Positions 1-8,487 of a stretch of 64,000 bases of DNA are shown piece after piece. Both the position numbers and the translations under genes were made by a program. Within the stretch, counting starts at the first letter, position 1. Every line of letters begins with the position of its first letter. This stretch comes from Bradyrhizobium viridifuturi. GTDB lineage: Bacteria; Pseudomonadota; Alphaproteobacteria; Rhizobiales; Xanthobacteraceae. Location of the stretch: the NCBI RefSeq assembly GCF_001238275.1, contig NZ_LGTB01000032.1, positions 1 to 64,000 on the forward strand. Direction: 5' to 3'. The notes under the pieces were generated by a model. That model did not search any database and was not told where the DNA came from. It saw nothing but the letters and a program-made list of their open reading frames with translations.

Positions 1-60
1 CAGCGGAGCCGTGGGCCGACCCCCATCCCGACCTTCCCCCTTTCATGGGGAAGGGGAAGC
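1..60. repeat. Partial intergenic palindromic repeat at window edge
   Basis: A C-rich stretch followed by its G-rich complement (CTTCCCC, a short CTTTCATGG centre, then GGGGAAG) forms a hairpin at about 33-59. It resembles the other C-rich/G-rich inverted repeats at 20152-20270, 39034-39198, 46838-46870 and 59266-59370. The left end is cut by the window. No coding potential is seen from 1 to 186. Confidence 0.4.
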
Positions 61-186
61 GGCCGGCCGCTGGAACTGCATAGCCCGGACATTGGTGGCC
101 TTTGCTGGCCAAAAGTTAGCCCCTGTTCACCATTCAGCCACGGTTGGTATGCAACAACGGCGGGCCAACCTTGGGGGTTTTCACCT

Positions 187-684
187 GTGAAACGGACGAC
201 GGTCGCCCTGTTCGGGCTTCTGGTGCTTGCCGGCTGCGCCGCGGACACCAAAATCCCGGAAGAACCGGCGATGTATCTCAACATGGCGCAGCCCGGTGCT
301 GTCCTGGATAGCCAGGCCGCCGCGATCCTGTTTTCGCAGTACCGCCAGAACAACGGTCTCGGCATCGTCGTGGTCGATCCGGACCTGACCAGGCTCGCCG
401 AGCAGCAGTCGCAGGCGATGGCCGCCCGCAACAAGATGGACCATGACGTGAAGGCCCCGCTCGGCAAGCGGCTGGAAGCCGGCGGCTACCCGGCGACCGT
501 AGCGGTCGAGAACATCTCGGCGGGCTATCACACGCTCGCGGAAGCTTTTTCAGGCTGGCGCGACTCGCCGCCGCACAAGGCGAATATGCTCAAGAGCGGT
601 GTCACAAAAATGGGCATCGCGGCCGTCTATGCGCCCAACACCAAGTACAAGGTGTTCTGGACGCTCATTCTGGCGGCAACCTGA
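187..684 (+). CDS. CAP-domain (SCP-like/YkwD-type) lipoprotein
   Basis: A 165-residue protein starting at GTG. The N-terminus is a lipoprotein signal with lipobox LAGC (residues 14-17), so Cys17 would be lipidated and the protein anchored in the envelope. Residues about 45-160 form a CAP domain: the motif VENIS and the segment W-R-D-S-P-P-H-K-x-N-M-L are typical, and His86, Glu108 and His130 match the usual CAP cavity residues. Bacterial CAP proteins are secreted or envelope-associated and their biochemical activity is mostly unknown, so the exact role is open. The GTG start is chosen because the signal peptide begins there and a G-run at about 173-177 can serve as ribosome-binding site. It stands alone; the next gene begins about 100 bases downstream. 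Confidence 0.85.
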   Translation: MKRTTVALFGLLVLAGCAADTKIPEEPAMYLNMAQPGAVLDSQAAAILFSQYRQNNGLGIVVVDPDLTRLAEQQSQAMAARNKMDHDVKAPLGKRLEAGGYPATVAVENISAGYHTLAEAFSGWRDSPPHKANMLKSGVTKMGIAAVYAPNTKYKVFWTLILAAT

Positions 685-790
685 TTTCGATAAATTCCGC
701 GTGATCTAACCCCTTCATCTCGCTGATTGACGCCGCGGCGAACAGCCGCCACGGTTGCGGCTCAAATCGTCTTTGAGCGAACGGTTACGA

Positions 791-1960
791 ATGGATACTT
801 CGGATTCCGCGCCGGCCTCGACGCCGGCGCAAGCGCAGCGGGTGCTGGTCCTTCAGGGCGGCGGCGCACTCGGCTCTTATCAGGCCGGCGCCTTTCAGGC
901 GCTCTGTCACGCAGGCTTCGAGCCGGAATGGATCGCCGGCATCTCGATCGGCGCCATCAACGCCGCGATCATCGCCGGCAACGAGCCGGACAAGCGCGTG
1001 CCGAAGCTGAAGGAATTCTGGGAGATGGTCTCGGCGCCGGTGCCGTGGAATCCGGTCTCGAACCATGAGCGCGCCCGCTCGCTGTTCAACGAGACCTCTG
1101 CCGCCATCATCGCGACCTTCGGCGTGCCCGGCTTCTTCACGCCGCGGATTCCGCCGGCGCCGCTGTGGCCGCCCGGCAGCTCGCAATCGCTGAGCTATTA
1201 CGACACCGCGCCGCTGAAGAAGACGCTGGAGCGTCTCGTCGATTTCGATCGCATCAACGATCTGAAAACGCGGCTGTCGGTCGGCGCGGTCGGCGTGACC
1301 TCGGGCAATTTCTGCTATTTCGACAATTACGAGTTCAAGAAGCGCGGCAAGAAAATCGGCCCCGAGCACATCATGGCCTCCGGCGCCCTGCCGCCGGGCT
1401 TTCCCGCCGTGGTGATCGAGGGCGAGCACTACTGGGACGGCGGCATCGCCTCCAACACGCCGCTCGACTTCGTGCTCGACGAGGAGACCAGCCGCGATCT
1501 CCTGATCTTCCAGGTCGATCTGTTCAGCGCCCGCGGCCCGTTGCCGGAGACGCTGCTGGAGGCTGCCGAGCGCGAGAAGGACATCCGCTATTCCAGCCGG
1601 ACGCGGATGAACACCGACAAGAACAAGCAGGTCCACAATGCCCGCATGGCGGTGCGCGACCTGATCAGCAAGCTGCCCGATTACCTGAAGAACGATCCGT
1701 CGGTCGAACTGCTGCGCAAGGCTTCCAAGGAGAACACCGTCACGGTGGTTCACCTGATCTACAAGAGCAAGAATTACGAGAGCTCCTCGAAGGATTACGA
1801 CTTCTCCCATGTCGGGATGGTCGAGCACTGGGGCGCGGGCGTCCGCGACGTGCATTTGTCGATGCGTCACAAAGAATGGCTAGAACGGCCACAGTCCGGG
1901 GAAACCATGGTGACTTACGATCTCACGGGGGACGAACCCACGCCCCCGCAGGCAAAATAG
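791..1960 (+). CDS. Patatin-like phospholipase family protein (DUF3734 type)
   Basis: A 389-residue serine lipid hydrolase of the patatin fold. The glycine-rich oxyanion loop GGGALG is at residues 23-28, the nucleophile elbow GISIG has Ser52, and the catalytic-dyad Asp is in DGG at 216-218. The C-terminal part, rich in charged residues, matches the DUF3734 extension found in proteobacterial homologues. The ATG at 791 is preferred over a TTG at 755, because homologous sequence begins only after residue 10 of the shorter form. It lies 13 bases upstream of a 3-hydroxybutyrate dehydrogenase gene on the same strand, so the two are probably one transcript. That suggests a link to polyhydroxybutyrate or lipid turnover, which is inference. 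Confidence 0.9.
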   Translation: MDTSDSAPASTPAQAQRVLVLQGGGALGSYQAGAFQALCHAGFEPEWIAGISIGAINAAIIAGNEPDKRVPKLKEFWEMVSAPVPWNPVSNHERARSLFNETSAAIIATFGVPGFFTPRIPPAPLWPPGSSQSLSYYDTAPLKKTLERLVDFDRINDLKTRLSVGAVGVTSGNFCYFDNYEFKKRGKKIGPEHIMASGALPPGFPAVVIEGEHYWDGGIASNTPLDFVLDEETSRDLLIFQVDLFSARGPLPETLLEAAEREKDIRYSSRTRMNTDKNKQVHNARMAVRDLISKLPDYLKNDPSVELLRKASKENTVTVVHLIYKSKNYESSSKDYDFSHVGMVEHWGAGVRDVHLSMRHKEWLERPQSGETMVTYDLTGDEPTPPQAK

Positions 1961-1973
1961 GAGCGACCGAATA

Positions 1974-2762
1974 ATGGGTACATTGACAGGCAAGACCGCC
2001 GTTGTGACCGGCTCGACCAGCGGCATCGGATTGGCTTACGCGCGCGCCTTCGCGGGCGCCGGCGCCAATATCGTCCTCAATGGCATGGGCGTTCCGGCCG
2101 ACATCGAGAAGGAACGTTCCGGCATCGAGACCGACTTCAAGGTGAAAGCCGTGCATTCGCCGGCCGACATGACCAAGCCGGCGGAGATCGCCGACATGAT
2201 CGCGCTCGGCGAGAAGACCTTCGGTTCGGTCGACATCCTGGTCAACAATGCCGGCATCCAGTTCGTGTCGCCGATCGAGGAATTCCCGCCGGAGAAGTGG
2301 GAAGCGATCATCGCGATCAATCTGTCATCGGCGTTCTACGGCATCCGTGCCGCGGTGCCCGGCATGAAGAAGCGCGGCTGGGGCCGCATCATCAACACCG
2401 CCTCGGCGCACTCGCTGGTCGCCTCGCCGTTCAAGTCGGCCTATGTCTCGGCCAAGCACGGCATCGCCGGCCTCACCAAGACCGCGGCGCTGGAACTCGC
2501 GCAGTTCAAGATCACCTGCAACTGCATCTCGCCGGGCTATGTCTGGACGCCGCTGGTCGAGCACCAGATTCCGGAGACCATGAAGGCGCGCAACATGACC
2601 AAGGAGCAGGTCATCAAGGACGTGCTGCTCGCCGCCCAGCCGACCAAGGAGTTCGTGACCTCGGAGCAGGTCGCAGCGCTGGCGCTGTTCCTGTGCGGCG
2701 ACGATGCCGCGCAGATCACCGGCGCCAACCTCTCGATCGACGGCGGCTGGACCGCGGAGTGA
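1974..2762 (+). CDS. bdhA: 3-hydroxybutyrate dehydrogenase (SDR family)
   Basis: A 262-residue classical short-chain dehydrogenase that interconverts D-3-hydroxybutyrate and acetoacetate with NAD in the cytoplasm, a step of polyhydroxybutyrate and ketone-body use. The cofactor motif TGSTSGIG is at 12-19, NNAG at 91-94, and the catalytic Ser144, Tyr157 and Lys161 are present. The region around 185-225, with W-T-P-L-V and the following Q/K-rich helix, is the substrate lid characteristic of 3-hydroxybutyrate dehydrogenases rather than generic SDRs. A GGAG ribosome-binding site precedes the ATG. A strong terminator follows at 2790-2821. Confidence 0.88.
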   Translation: MGTLTGKTAVVTGSTSGIGLAYARAFAGAGANIVLNGMGVPADIEKERSGIETDFKVKAVHSPADMTKPAEIADMIALGEKTFGSVDILVNNAGIQFVSPIEEFPPEKWEAIIAINLSSAFYGIRAAVPGMKKRGWGRIINTASAHSLVASPFKSAYVSAKHGIAGLTKTAALELAQFKITCNCISPGYVWTPLVEHQIPETMKARNMTKEQVIKDVLLAAQPTKEFVTSEQVAALALFLCGDDAAQITGANLSIDGGWTAE

Positions 2763-2789
2763 TCCTCGCCTGGATTTGGCGGTGAAGGG

Positions 2790-2821
2790 CCGGCCCTGAT
2801 TGGATCAGGGCCGGTTTTTTT
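2790..2821 (+). terminator. Rho-independent terminator of the patatin-bdhA unit
   Basis: A perfect 11-bp stem, CCGGCCCTGAT with its reverse complement, encloses a 3-base loop and is followed directly by seven T residues. It sits 27 bases after the bdhA stop. Confidence 0.9.
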
Positions 2822-2845
2822 ATGGGATGATCGGCAGGCTTGCCG

Positions 2846-3130
2846 TCAGGCGTCCGATCCACTCTCTTTCGCAGGCTTTTGTTTCGCGGCTACCAGCCGC
2901 TCCATGCTCTTCAGGATATCAACCTCGTCCGCAGTGGAGCTCGCGTCGGGGGTGACTTCGATGGATGTGATCGCGGCCTCAGATATCTGCAGCTCAACTT
3001 CGGAGGCGACGTGCTGGTGGCCGTGCAATGCGTTTTCGATCGCATTCGCCATCGACAGCAATTCGTCCTGCGCCGCCTTCGGCCAGGATAGGACGCGATC
3101 AAACAGGTCTTTCAGGTCGGCGGCGGTCAT
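2846..3130 (-). CDS. Small uncharacterised protein, antitoxin-like N-terminus
   Basis: A 94-residue acidic cytoplasmic protein without signal or membrane segment. The first 35 residues (a helix with the pattern L-F-D-R-V-L-S-W-P-K-A-A-Q-D-E-L) resemble the N-terminus of small alphaproteobacterial antitoxin-type proteins that normally sit just upstream of a RelE/ParE toxin gene. No toxin-like gene is adjacent: downstream lies bdhA in the opposite direction, upstream the flippase gene. The rest is not recognisable. No convincing ribosome-binding site is visible before the ATG, so the start is uncertain. Gene reality is likely but function is unknown. Confidence 0.6.
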   Translation of the reverse strand: MTAADLKDLFDRVLSWPKAAQDELLSMANAIENALHGHQHVASEVELQISEAAITSIEVTPDASSTADEVDILKSMERLVAAKQKPAKESGSDA

Positions 3131-3164
3131 GCGGCAACTGTATACCGCCGCGTCCGGCCGAAAG

Positions 3165-4568
3165 CTATGCCGCCGCCCGCCGCTTCCCGAATGCCAGCAC
3201 GTGCAGGCCGAGGCGCGAGCGCACCACGTAGAACAACAGGATGGTCTCGAAGGTCAGCGACAGCGAGGTCGAGGCAGCGGCGCCCATGCCGCCGTAGCGC
3301 GGCACCAGCGCGATGCAGAGCCCGACATTCATGAGAAATGACACCGCATAGGCGGTCGCGCAAATGCTCTGGTGGCCAAGCATGTTCAACAGCCGCTCCA
3401 CCGGCCCGATCGCCGAGCGTACCACGAGGCCGATCGCGGCGACGAACATGATGCTGTAGCCGTCGACGAATTTCGGGCCGAACAGCCAGAGCAGCGGCTT
3501 GCCGAACGCGAGCAGCGCGATGGTTGCAAGCAGCGATGGCCAGAACGTCCAGCTGATGGCGTGCGCGACATAGGCCGATAGCCGGTCCTTGTCGCCGAGC
3601 GCATGGTACTCGGCGAAGCGGTGCGCCGTCGTCGCCGACATCGCGTAGTGCACGAACGACACCAGCGCCAGCGTCTTCACCACGGCGAAATAGATGCCGA
3701 CCTCCTCGGAGGAGCGGAATTGCTGCAGCATCAGCACGTCGGTGTAGCCGAGCAGCAAATAGAAGCTCTCGACCAGCATGATCGGCAGCGAGATCTTAAA
3801 CCAGCCCTTGACGTCGTAGGTCTTCTCGCCCGGACCGTGATGGGCTGCGAGGCGGCGGTTCAGCACGATCATCTGGCCGATCGCCGCGATGTAGACGGCG
3901 GCTGCGCTCGCGATCATCGCGGCGGTGGCGCCGAGATTGAGGCCGAGCGCCAGCGCGCCGGCGGTGAGCGCGATGATCAGCCCCTGCCGCACGATGAATT
4001 GCGGCATCAGGCCGAGCTGCATCCAGTCATGCGCGCGCGAGATGCCGTCCTGGGTGTTGGCGACCACGAAGGGCGGCAAGGTCAGGCAGCCTATGTAGAG
4101 TGGCACGATCGCGTTGGGATCGATCCACGGCGAGGCAAGGTGGATCACGCCGGCGAGCAGCAGCGCCACCGTGCTGGATGCGGCAAGCACCACCCAGCGA
4201 CCGCCGGAGAGGAAGCCGCGCAATGCGGCGAGGTCGCCGCGCGCGCGATATTCCGGGATGATCTTCTGCGAGGACGGCGCGATGCCGAAATCCATCGTGC
4301 TGCCGAGCAGCAGCACCCAGGTCCAGACATAGACATAGATGCCGTAGTCCGAGCCGCTCATCCAGCGCGCCAGCAGGATCTGCGCGAGATAGGCGATCGC
4401 GGCGCTGACGACGCGGATGATGAAGATCATGCCCGCGAGACGCTTGGTGACCGACGCCTCCTTGGTGCCGCCGAGCAGGCGCGCGACGAGGTCCCGCAGG
4501 CGTGCGACCACGCCCGATGGCGCAGAGGAATCGGCAGAGGATCCGGATTGTGTCTCCATCACAGCCAA
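3165..4568 (-). CDS. Oligosaccharide flippase family protein (Wzx/MATE-like)
   Basis: A 467-residue integral membrane protein with about 12-14 hydrophobic segments and a soluble N-terminal tail of about 40 residues. The order of segments and motifs such as the Arg-rich first helix (K-R-L-A-G-M-I-F-I-I-R-V), S-x-D-Y-G-I-Y and the repeated G-x-x-L-x-x-x-F-x-P-K fit polysaccharide-lipid flippases (Wzx, RfbX), which move undecaprenyl-linked oligosaccharides across the inner membrane. There is no glycosyltransferase cluster next to it, so the cargo cannot be named. An alternative start three codons downstream (METQ, 4559) is equally possible. Confidence 0.82.
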   Translation of the reverse strand: MAVMETQSGSSADSSAPSGVVARLRDLVARLLGGTKEASVTKRLAGMIFIIRVVSAAIAYLAQILLARWMSGSDYGIYVYVWTWVLLLGSTMDFGIAPSSQKIIPEYRARGDLAALRGFLSGGRWVVLAASSTVALLLAGVIHLASPWIDPNAIVPLYIGCLTLPPFVVANTQDGISRAHDWMQLGLMPQFIVRQGLIIALTAGALALGLNLGATAAMIASAAAVYIAAIGQMIVLNRRLAAHHGPGEKTYDVKGWFKISLPIMLVESFYLLLGYTDVLMLQQFRSSEEVGIYFAVVKTLALVSFVHYAMSATTAHRFAEYHALGDKDRLSAYVAHAISWTFWPSLLATIALLAFGKPLLWLFGPKFVDGYSIMFVAAIGLVVRSAIGPVERLLNMLGHQSICATAYAVSFLMNVGLCIALVPRYGGMGAAASTSLSLTFETILLFYVVRSRLGLHVLAFGKRRAAA

Positions 4569-4663
4569 GGCGGAAAATTCCCAAAACGCCGCAAGGCGGC
4601 AATGGCCCCCGATCTATCAACGAAACGTTAAGATTGGGTTGGGTGAGCGCTGTTCCCGCCTTG

Positions 4664-4820
4664 CGTCATCCCGGCCTAGTGCGCAATTGCGCACGGGAGC
4701 CGGGATCCATAACCACGGGGAACAGTTTGTGCGCACAGCTTCATCCCCAGCCTGCCTCAATCAGCCGCCGCGGACTATGGGTCCCGGCTCCTGTGCGCAA
4801 TTGCGCACGAGGCCAGGACG
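4664..4820. repeat. Intergenic composite inverted repeat with nested 16-bp palindrome
   Basis: Two inverted copies of one unit face each other. Each contains the perfect palindrome GTGCGCAATTGCGCAC (4679-4694 and 4793-4808), flanked by CCGGGATCCATAACC-like and GGTCCCGGCTCC-like sequence. The flanks resemble the repeat units at 6512-6673 and 16363-16400. The 270-base gap between the flippase and the DsbD-like gene holds nothing else except the flippase promoter region. Confidence 0.75.
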
Positions 4821-4839
4821 ACGATTGGAGAGGTGGGCG

Positions 4840-5676
4840 TCAGTTCAAATTGATATTGAATTCGTAGCTCTTGTCGCCGCCGACCAGGGTCAGCTTCAGC
4901 GCGGCGCCGTCCGCCTTGGCGCCGGGCGGCAGGCCGTCGAGCTCGAACGAGAAGCGCTTCACGCCCGGCGGCGCGTGCTCGACGAGTTTTGGCACCGGCA
5001 GCGCCCAGTCCGGCGTCGGCCCCTCGGCGAACAGGCTGAGGTCCTTGCTCTCCGGCGCGGTGACATCGACCAGCACGTTGTTGCCCTCGCGCTTGACGTC
5101 GCGGATCGTGAACGGCGTGGGATCGCCGATATTGGCGGGCTTCGGCACCGCGTTGAGCGCTTCCGACAGCGCCGCGTCCTCGGTCGAGGCGACGCTCGCG
5201 AACGCAAGCTCGGCTTTCGCTTCCACCGGCACGCACAGCTTCTCGCACACCGCGTAGCTGATGTCGGCGCGCAGCACCAACGGCTTGTCGGGATTCTTCG
5301 CGACGATGCGCAGTGGCAGCACCACCTGGTGCTTGTAGCCGAGCGAGGTGCCGCCGGCACCGTCGTCGAACCGGCGCGGCGCCGGCCACATCACCGTGAC
5401 CGCGTCGACATTGTCCGATTTGGAGAAATCGAACCGCGGCGGCACGCCGGAATCGCCCGGCGTCCTCCAGTAGGTTTTCCAGCCGTCCTGCAACTGGAAA
5501 GCGATGCCGCCGAGCAGCACCGCGCCGCTGCGCGATCCCGCCAGCAGCCGCACCGCGGAATGGGTGTCCTGCTGCCACGGCGAGGCGTCGTCGGCACGAA
5601 CCTCCGCTGCCACGGATGCGACGGATATCAAGGCGGCAACGCCAAATGCGGCACGCATGGGAACTGTGACGATCAT
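4840..5676 (-). CDS. DsbD N-terminal-domain-like periplasmic protein
   Basis: A 278-residue exported protein with a signal peptide (hydrophobic residues about 8-24, cleavage near A-x-A before residue 29). The body matches the immunoglobulin-like N-terminal domain of the thiol:disulfide interchange protein DsbD (DsbD_N/DsbC-like family), including the segment W-K-T-Y-W-R-x-P-G-D-S-G at about 66-76 and paired Cys144 and Cys148 in a C-x-x-x-C spacing inside V-C-E-K-L-C-V-P. Unlike full DsbD it has no transmembrane or thioredoxin domain, so it probably relies on a separate membrane electron donor. Its role in periplasmic cysteine redox chemistry is inferred. It is divergent from the YqgE gene. 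Confidence 0.82.
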   Translation of the reverse strand: MIVTVPMRAAFGVAALISVASVAAEVRADDASPWQQDTHSAVRLLAGSRSGAVLLGGIAFQLQDGWKTYWRTPGDSGVPPRFDFSKSDNVDAVTVMWPAPRRFDDGAGGTSLGYKHQVVLPLRIVAKNPDKPLVLRADISYAVCEKLCVPVEAKAELAFASVASTEDAALSEALNAVPKPANIGDPTPFTIRDVKREGNNVLVDVTAPESKDLSLFAEGPTPDWALPVPKLVEHAPPGVKRFSFELDGLPPGAKADGAALKLTLVGGDKSYEFNINLN

Positions 5677-5812
5677 GAGACGTCTTTACCTGCAACTTTG
5701 GTTGCAAACCATTGAATTGCTTGTGATGCACCGCCGCACTGCGGCCGATGGTTGATTGACAGAACCGCCACCCAATATCAGGATGCCAAATCAGCAGGAG
5801 AGGCCTTTGCGG

Positions 5813-6472
5813 ATGCGCCCTGAAGGCAAAACAGGCAAGACTCGCAAGACCACCGCCGGCAGAAATCCGGCCGTCGGTCCCCATGCCACCGAAGATGGCT
5901 ATCTCGATGGCCAGATGCTGATCGCGATGCCTGTGATGAACGACCCGCGCTTCGAGCGCTCCGTGATCTACATGTGTGCGCATTCGTCGGAAGGCGCTAT
6001 GGGCATCATCGTCAATCGCCCGGCCGGCAGCATCGATTTCCCCGGACTGCTGGTGCAGCTCGACATCATCCAGAAGTCGGACCAGATCCAGCTGCCCGAG
6101 AACGCCGAGATGATGAAGGTGATGAAGGGCGGCCCGGTCGACACCGGCCGCGGCTTCGTGCTGCATTCCAGCGACTTCTACATTCAGGACGCGACGCTCA
6201 ACATCGATGACGGCATCTCGCTGACCGCAACCGTCGATATCCTGAAAGCGATCGCCAAGGGCGCCGGTCCCAAGCACGCGATCCTCGCGCTCGGCTATGC
6301 CGGCTGGGCGCCGGGCCAGCTCGAGAACGAGATCCAGCACAATGGCTGGCTGCATTGCGACGCCGATCCGGAGCTGATCTTCGGCGCCGACGTCGACGAG
6401 AAATACGCCCGCGCCTTGCGCAAGATCGGCATCGAGGCGGGCATGCTGTCGAACGACGCCGGGCACGCGTAG
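5813..6472 (+). CDS. YqgE/AlgH family protein (UPF0301)
   Basis: A protein of about 219 residues of the conserved bacterial YqgE/AlgH family. The hallmark pattern is clear: G-Q-M-L-I-A-M-P near the N-terminus, then D-P-R-F-x-x-S-V-I-Y-M-C-x-H, G-A-M-G-I-I-V-N-R-P, G-G-P-V and a C-terminal G-Y-A-G-W-x-P-G-Q-L-E-x-E. AlgH was first described as a regulator of alginate genes, but the molecular function of the family is unsettled. The frame is open from a TTG at 5756, but the ATG at 5813 has the only good ribosome-binding site (AGGAGAGG, 9 bases upstream), and I prefer it; an ATG at 5783 is the other option. Confidence 0.87.
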   Translation: MRPEGKTGKTRKTTAGRNPAVGPHATEDGYLDGQMLIAMPVMNDPRFERSVIYMCAHSSEGAMGIIVNRPAGSIDFPGLLVQLDIIQKSDQIQLPENAEMMKVMKGGPVDTGRGFVLHSSDFYIQDATLNIDDGISLTATVDILKAIAKGAGPKHAILALGYAGWAPGQLENEIQHNGWLHCDADPELIFGADVDEKYARALRKIGIEAGMLSNDAGHA

Positions 6473-6511
6473 GCTACGCTGACGTATCGACGACCTCTCC
6501 ACATTCCCGCT

Positions 6512-6673
6512 GTCGTCCCTGCGAAAGCAGGGACCCATAACCACAGGACGTGGGATGAAGCGAGTTGGGGCCACAGCGTCGCGCAACAGCCGCGCCCTGT
6601 GGTTATGGTCCCGGGTCGCGCTTCCGCCTTCGCTCGTTGAGCTACGGCGGACAAGTCGCTTGCCCGGGACGAC
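6512..6673. repeat. Intergenic inverted repeat, GTCGTCCCTGC family
   Basis: It begins with GTCGTCCCTGCGAAAGCAGG, a hairpin in itself, then CCCATAACCACAGG. The complementary CCTGTGGTTATGG starts at 6596 and the unit closes with CCCGGGACGAC near 6673, giving nested inverted arms. Related units lie at 16363-16400, 53590-53614 and, in variant form, 4664-4820. The gap between the YqgE and dioxygenase genes contains nothing else. Confidence 0.75.
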
Positions 6674-6702
6674 GGCCGTTGGTTTAGCTACGAGTGTCGC
6701 CG

Positions 6703-7590
6703 CTACTCCGCCGCTTCCTGCGCCACCGTCGGCTGGGTGCCGGCGACCGTGGCGCGGCGCATGTCGCGGGGCTGCGACTGGTCGTAGCGGCGCACGCGGT
6801 GCACGGTCTGGCGGTTGTCCCACATCACGAGGTCATGCAGCGTCCATTTGTGCACATAGACGAACTCGCTCTGCGTCGCGTGCTCGGTGAGGTCGCGCAG
6901 CAGCACCCGCGCCTCCGGCACGCTCATGCCCTTGATGGCGCCGGCATGCGACGACAGGTACAGCGACTTGCGGCCGTGCACCGGATGGGTGCGCACCAGG
7001 CGCTGCAGCACCGGCTTGAACATCTGCTTCTCTTCCTCGGTGTAGTCGAGGAAGCCGAGCGAACCGCGCGAATACATCAGCGAGTGCTCGCAGATCATGT
7101 CCTCGATCTCGGCCTTGGCTTCGTCGTCGAGCGCGTCATAGGCGGCGCGCATGTCGGCGAATTCGGTGTTGCCGCCCTTCGGGTTCACGACGCGTGCCGA
7201 CAGCAGCGAGAATTTTGCCGGAATCGGCCGGAACGAACTGTCGGAGTGCCACAGGCAGTTGCCGAGATTGAACAGATGGGTGCGATGATCCTTCGGCAGC
7301 GGCTTGCCGTCCTTGCCGAGGTTGCCGACATCGTTGAGCCCGGACGAAAGGCGGTAGTCCTCCTTCTTCGTCACCGTGCCGCCGCGCGAGTGCTCGCGCT
7401 CGCCGAAATTCAGCGCGAACGCCATCTGCTGTTCGTCCGTGATGTCCTGGCCGTGGAAGACGAGCACGGCGTATTTGTCCATGCCGGCCTCGATGTCGGT
7501 CGCTTCCTGCTTCGTCAGCGGCTTGCGCAGATCGACGCCGGAAACCTCGCCGACGAAGTGCTTGTGAAGCTGCCGGATCAGGACCGTCAT
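6703..7590 (-). CDS. TauD/TfdA family Fe(II)/2-oxoglutarate dioxygenase
   Basis: A 295-residue non-haem iron oxygenase that would couple 2-oxoglutarate decarboxylation to hydroxylation of an unknown substrate. The iron facial triad is visible: His115-x-Asp117 (in C-L-W-H-S-D-S-S-F) and His264 (in D-N-R-Q-T-V-H-R), with Arg275/Arg279 placed to bind 2-oxoglutarate. Length and motif spacing fit the TauD/TfdA family, and the sequence looks closer to the TfdA-alpha-like enzymes known from Bradyrhizobium than to taurine dioxygenase, though I cannot verify this here. Two short-chain dehydrogenase genes lie directly upstream, so the three may serve one small catabolic route. Substrate is not predictable. 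Confidence 0.85.
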   Translation of the reverse strand: MTVLIRQLHKHFVGEVSGVDLRKPLTKQEATDIEAGMDKYAVLVFHGQDITDEQQMAFALNFGEREHSRGGTVTKKEDYRLSSGLNDVGNLGKDGKPLPKDHRTHLFNLGNCLWHSDSSFRPIPAKFSLLSARVVNPKGGNTEFADMRAAYDALDDEAKAEIEDMICEHSLMYSRGSLGFLDYTEEEKQMFKPVLQRLVRTHPVHGRKSLYLSSHAGAIKGMSVPEARVLLRDLTEHATQSEFVYVHKWTLHDLVMWDNRQTVHRVRRYDQSQPRDMRRATVAGTQPTVAQEAAE

Positions 7591-7707
7591 TGGCGTATCT
7601 CCCCGTATCGTGCGGGCTGTTGTCCCGCTTCGTCTGATTTGACGGAAAGGCTACTCCCGACGCGCGCGCTGTCAACGCTTCGCGGCCGAGCCGGCAGCGA
7701 ATGCGGG

Positions 7708-8487
7708 TCAGGCATTCCGCGCCATCAACCCGCCGTCGACCGGGATCACGGCGCCGGTCAGGAACGATGCCGCGGGCAGGCACAGGCTCAGCGTCATGTG
7801 TGCCACCTCTTCCGGATCGCCGTAGCGCGCCAGCGCGGTGCGGCGCTTGGCGTAGATCGTCTTGTGCTCCTCGGAGATGCGGTCGGTGATGGCGGTGCGG
7901 ATCGGGCCCGGACAGATGCAGTTCACCGTGATGCCTTCGCGTCCCAGTTCCACCGCCAGCGAGCGGGTCAGGCTGGTGACGCCGCCCTTGGCCGCGGAAT
8001 AGGGGCTGTGCAGGCCCGTCGCACCCAGAGCTTCGGTCGAGGCGATGTTGACGATGCGCGGCGAGCGCGACTTGCGCAGGTACGGCAGTGCGGCGCGGAT
8101 GATGCGCGGATGCGCCGTCAGCATCACGGCGATGCCCTTGGCCCAGGCGTCCTCGTAACCGGGATCGTCGATCGGCACCCGCACCGAGATGCCGGCATTG
8201 TTGACGACGATGTCGAGCCCGCCGAAATGCGCGGCGACGTCGTTGACGACCCGCGTGATGGCGTCGCGATCGCTGACGTCGAGCGTCCAGGCCTTCGCCG
8301 AGCCGCCGCTCGCCGAAATCTCTTTCGCCACCGCCTGCGTGCCTTCTTCGCTAAGATCGGTGACAGCGACATTGGCGCCTTCATCGGCGAACACGCGCGC
8401 GGTGGCGCGGCCCATGCCGCTGGCGGCGCCCGTGACGAGAACGGTGAGGCCCTTCACCGAACGGCTGAGCTGCTTGTATTCGGACAC
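7708..8487 (-). CDS. SDR family NAD(P)-dependent oxidoreductase
   Basis: A 259-residue classical short-chain dehydrogenase. It shows TGAASGMG for cofactor binding, NNAG, a catalytic Tyr-x-x-x-Lys in S-P-Y-S-A-A-K, and the C-terminal L-T-G-A-V-I-P-V-D-G-G. The frame is open further upstream to 8556, but the GTG at 8487 follows a GGGAGG ribosome-binding site at a spacing of about 7 bases and begins where SDR homology begins. It is transcribed in the same direction as the dioxygenase gene, 117 bases upstream of it, and divergently from the next SDR gene. Substrate unknown. Confidence 0.85.
   Translation of the reverse strand: MSEYKQLSRSVKGLTVLVTGAASGMGRATARVFADEGANVAVTDLSEEGTQAVAKEISASGGSAKAWTLDVSDRDAITRVVNDVAAHFGGLDIVVNNAGISVRVPIDDPGYEDAWAKGIAVMLTAHPRIIRAALPYLRKSRSPRIVNIASTEALGATGLHSPYSAAKGGVTSLTRSLAVELGREGITVNCICPGPIRTAITDRISEEHKTIYAKRRTALARYGDPEEVAHMTLSLCLPAASFLTGAVIPVDGGLMARNA

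Noticed and set aside
4775..6823. A 682-residue frame on the minus strand
   Set aside because: It overlaps the DsbD-like gene in another frame and runs antisense through YqgE and an intergenic repeat. Its composition is Arg/Ala/Gly-rich without domains.
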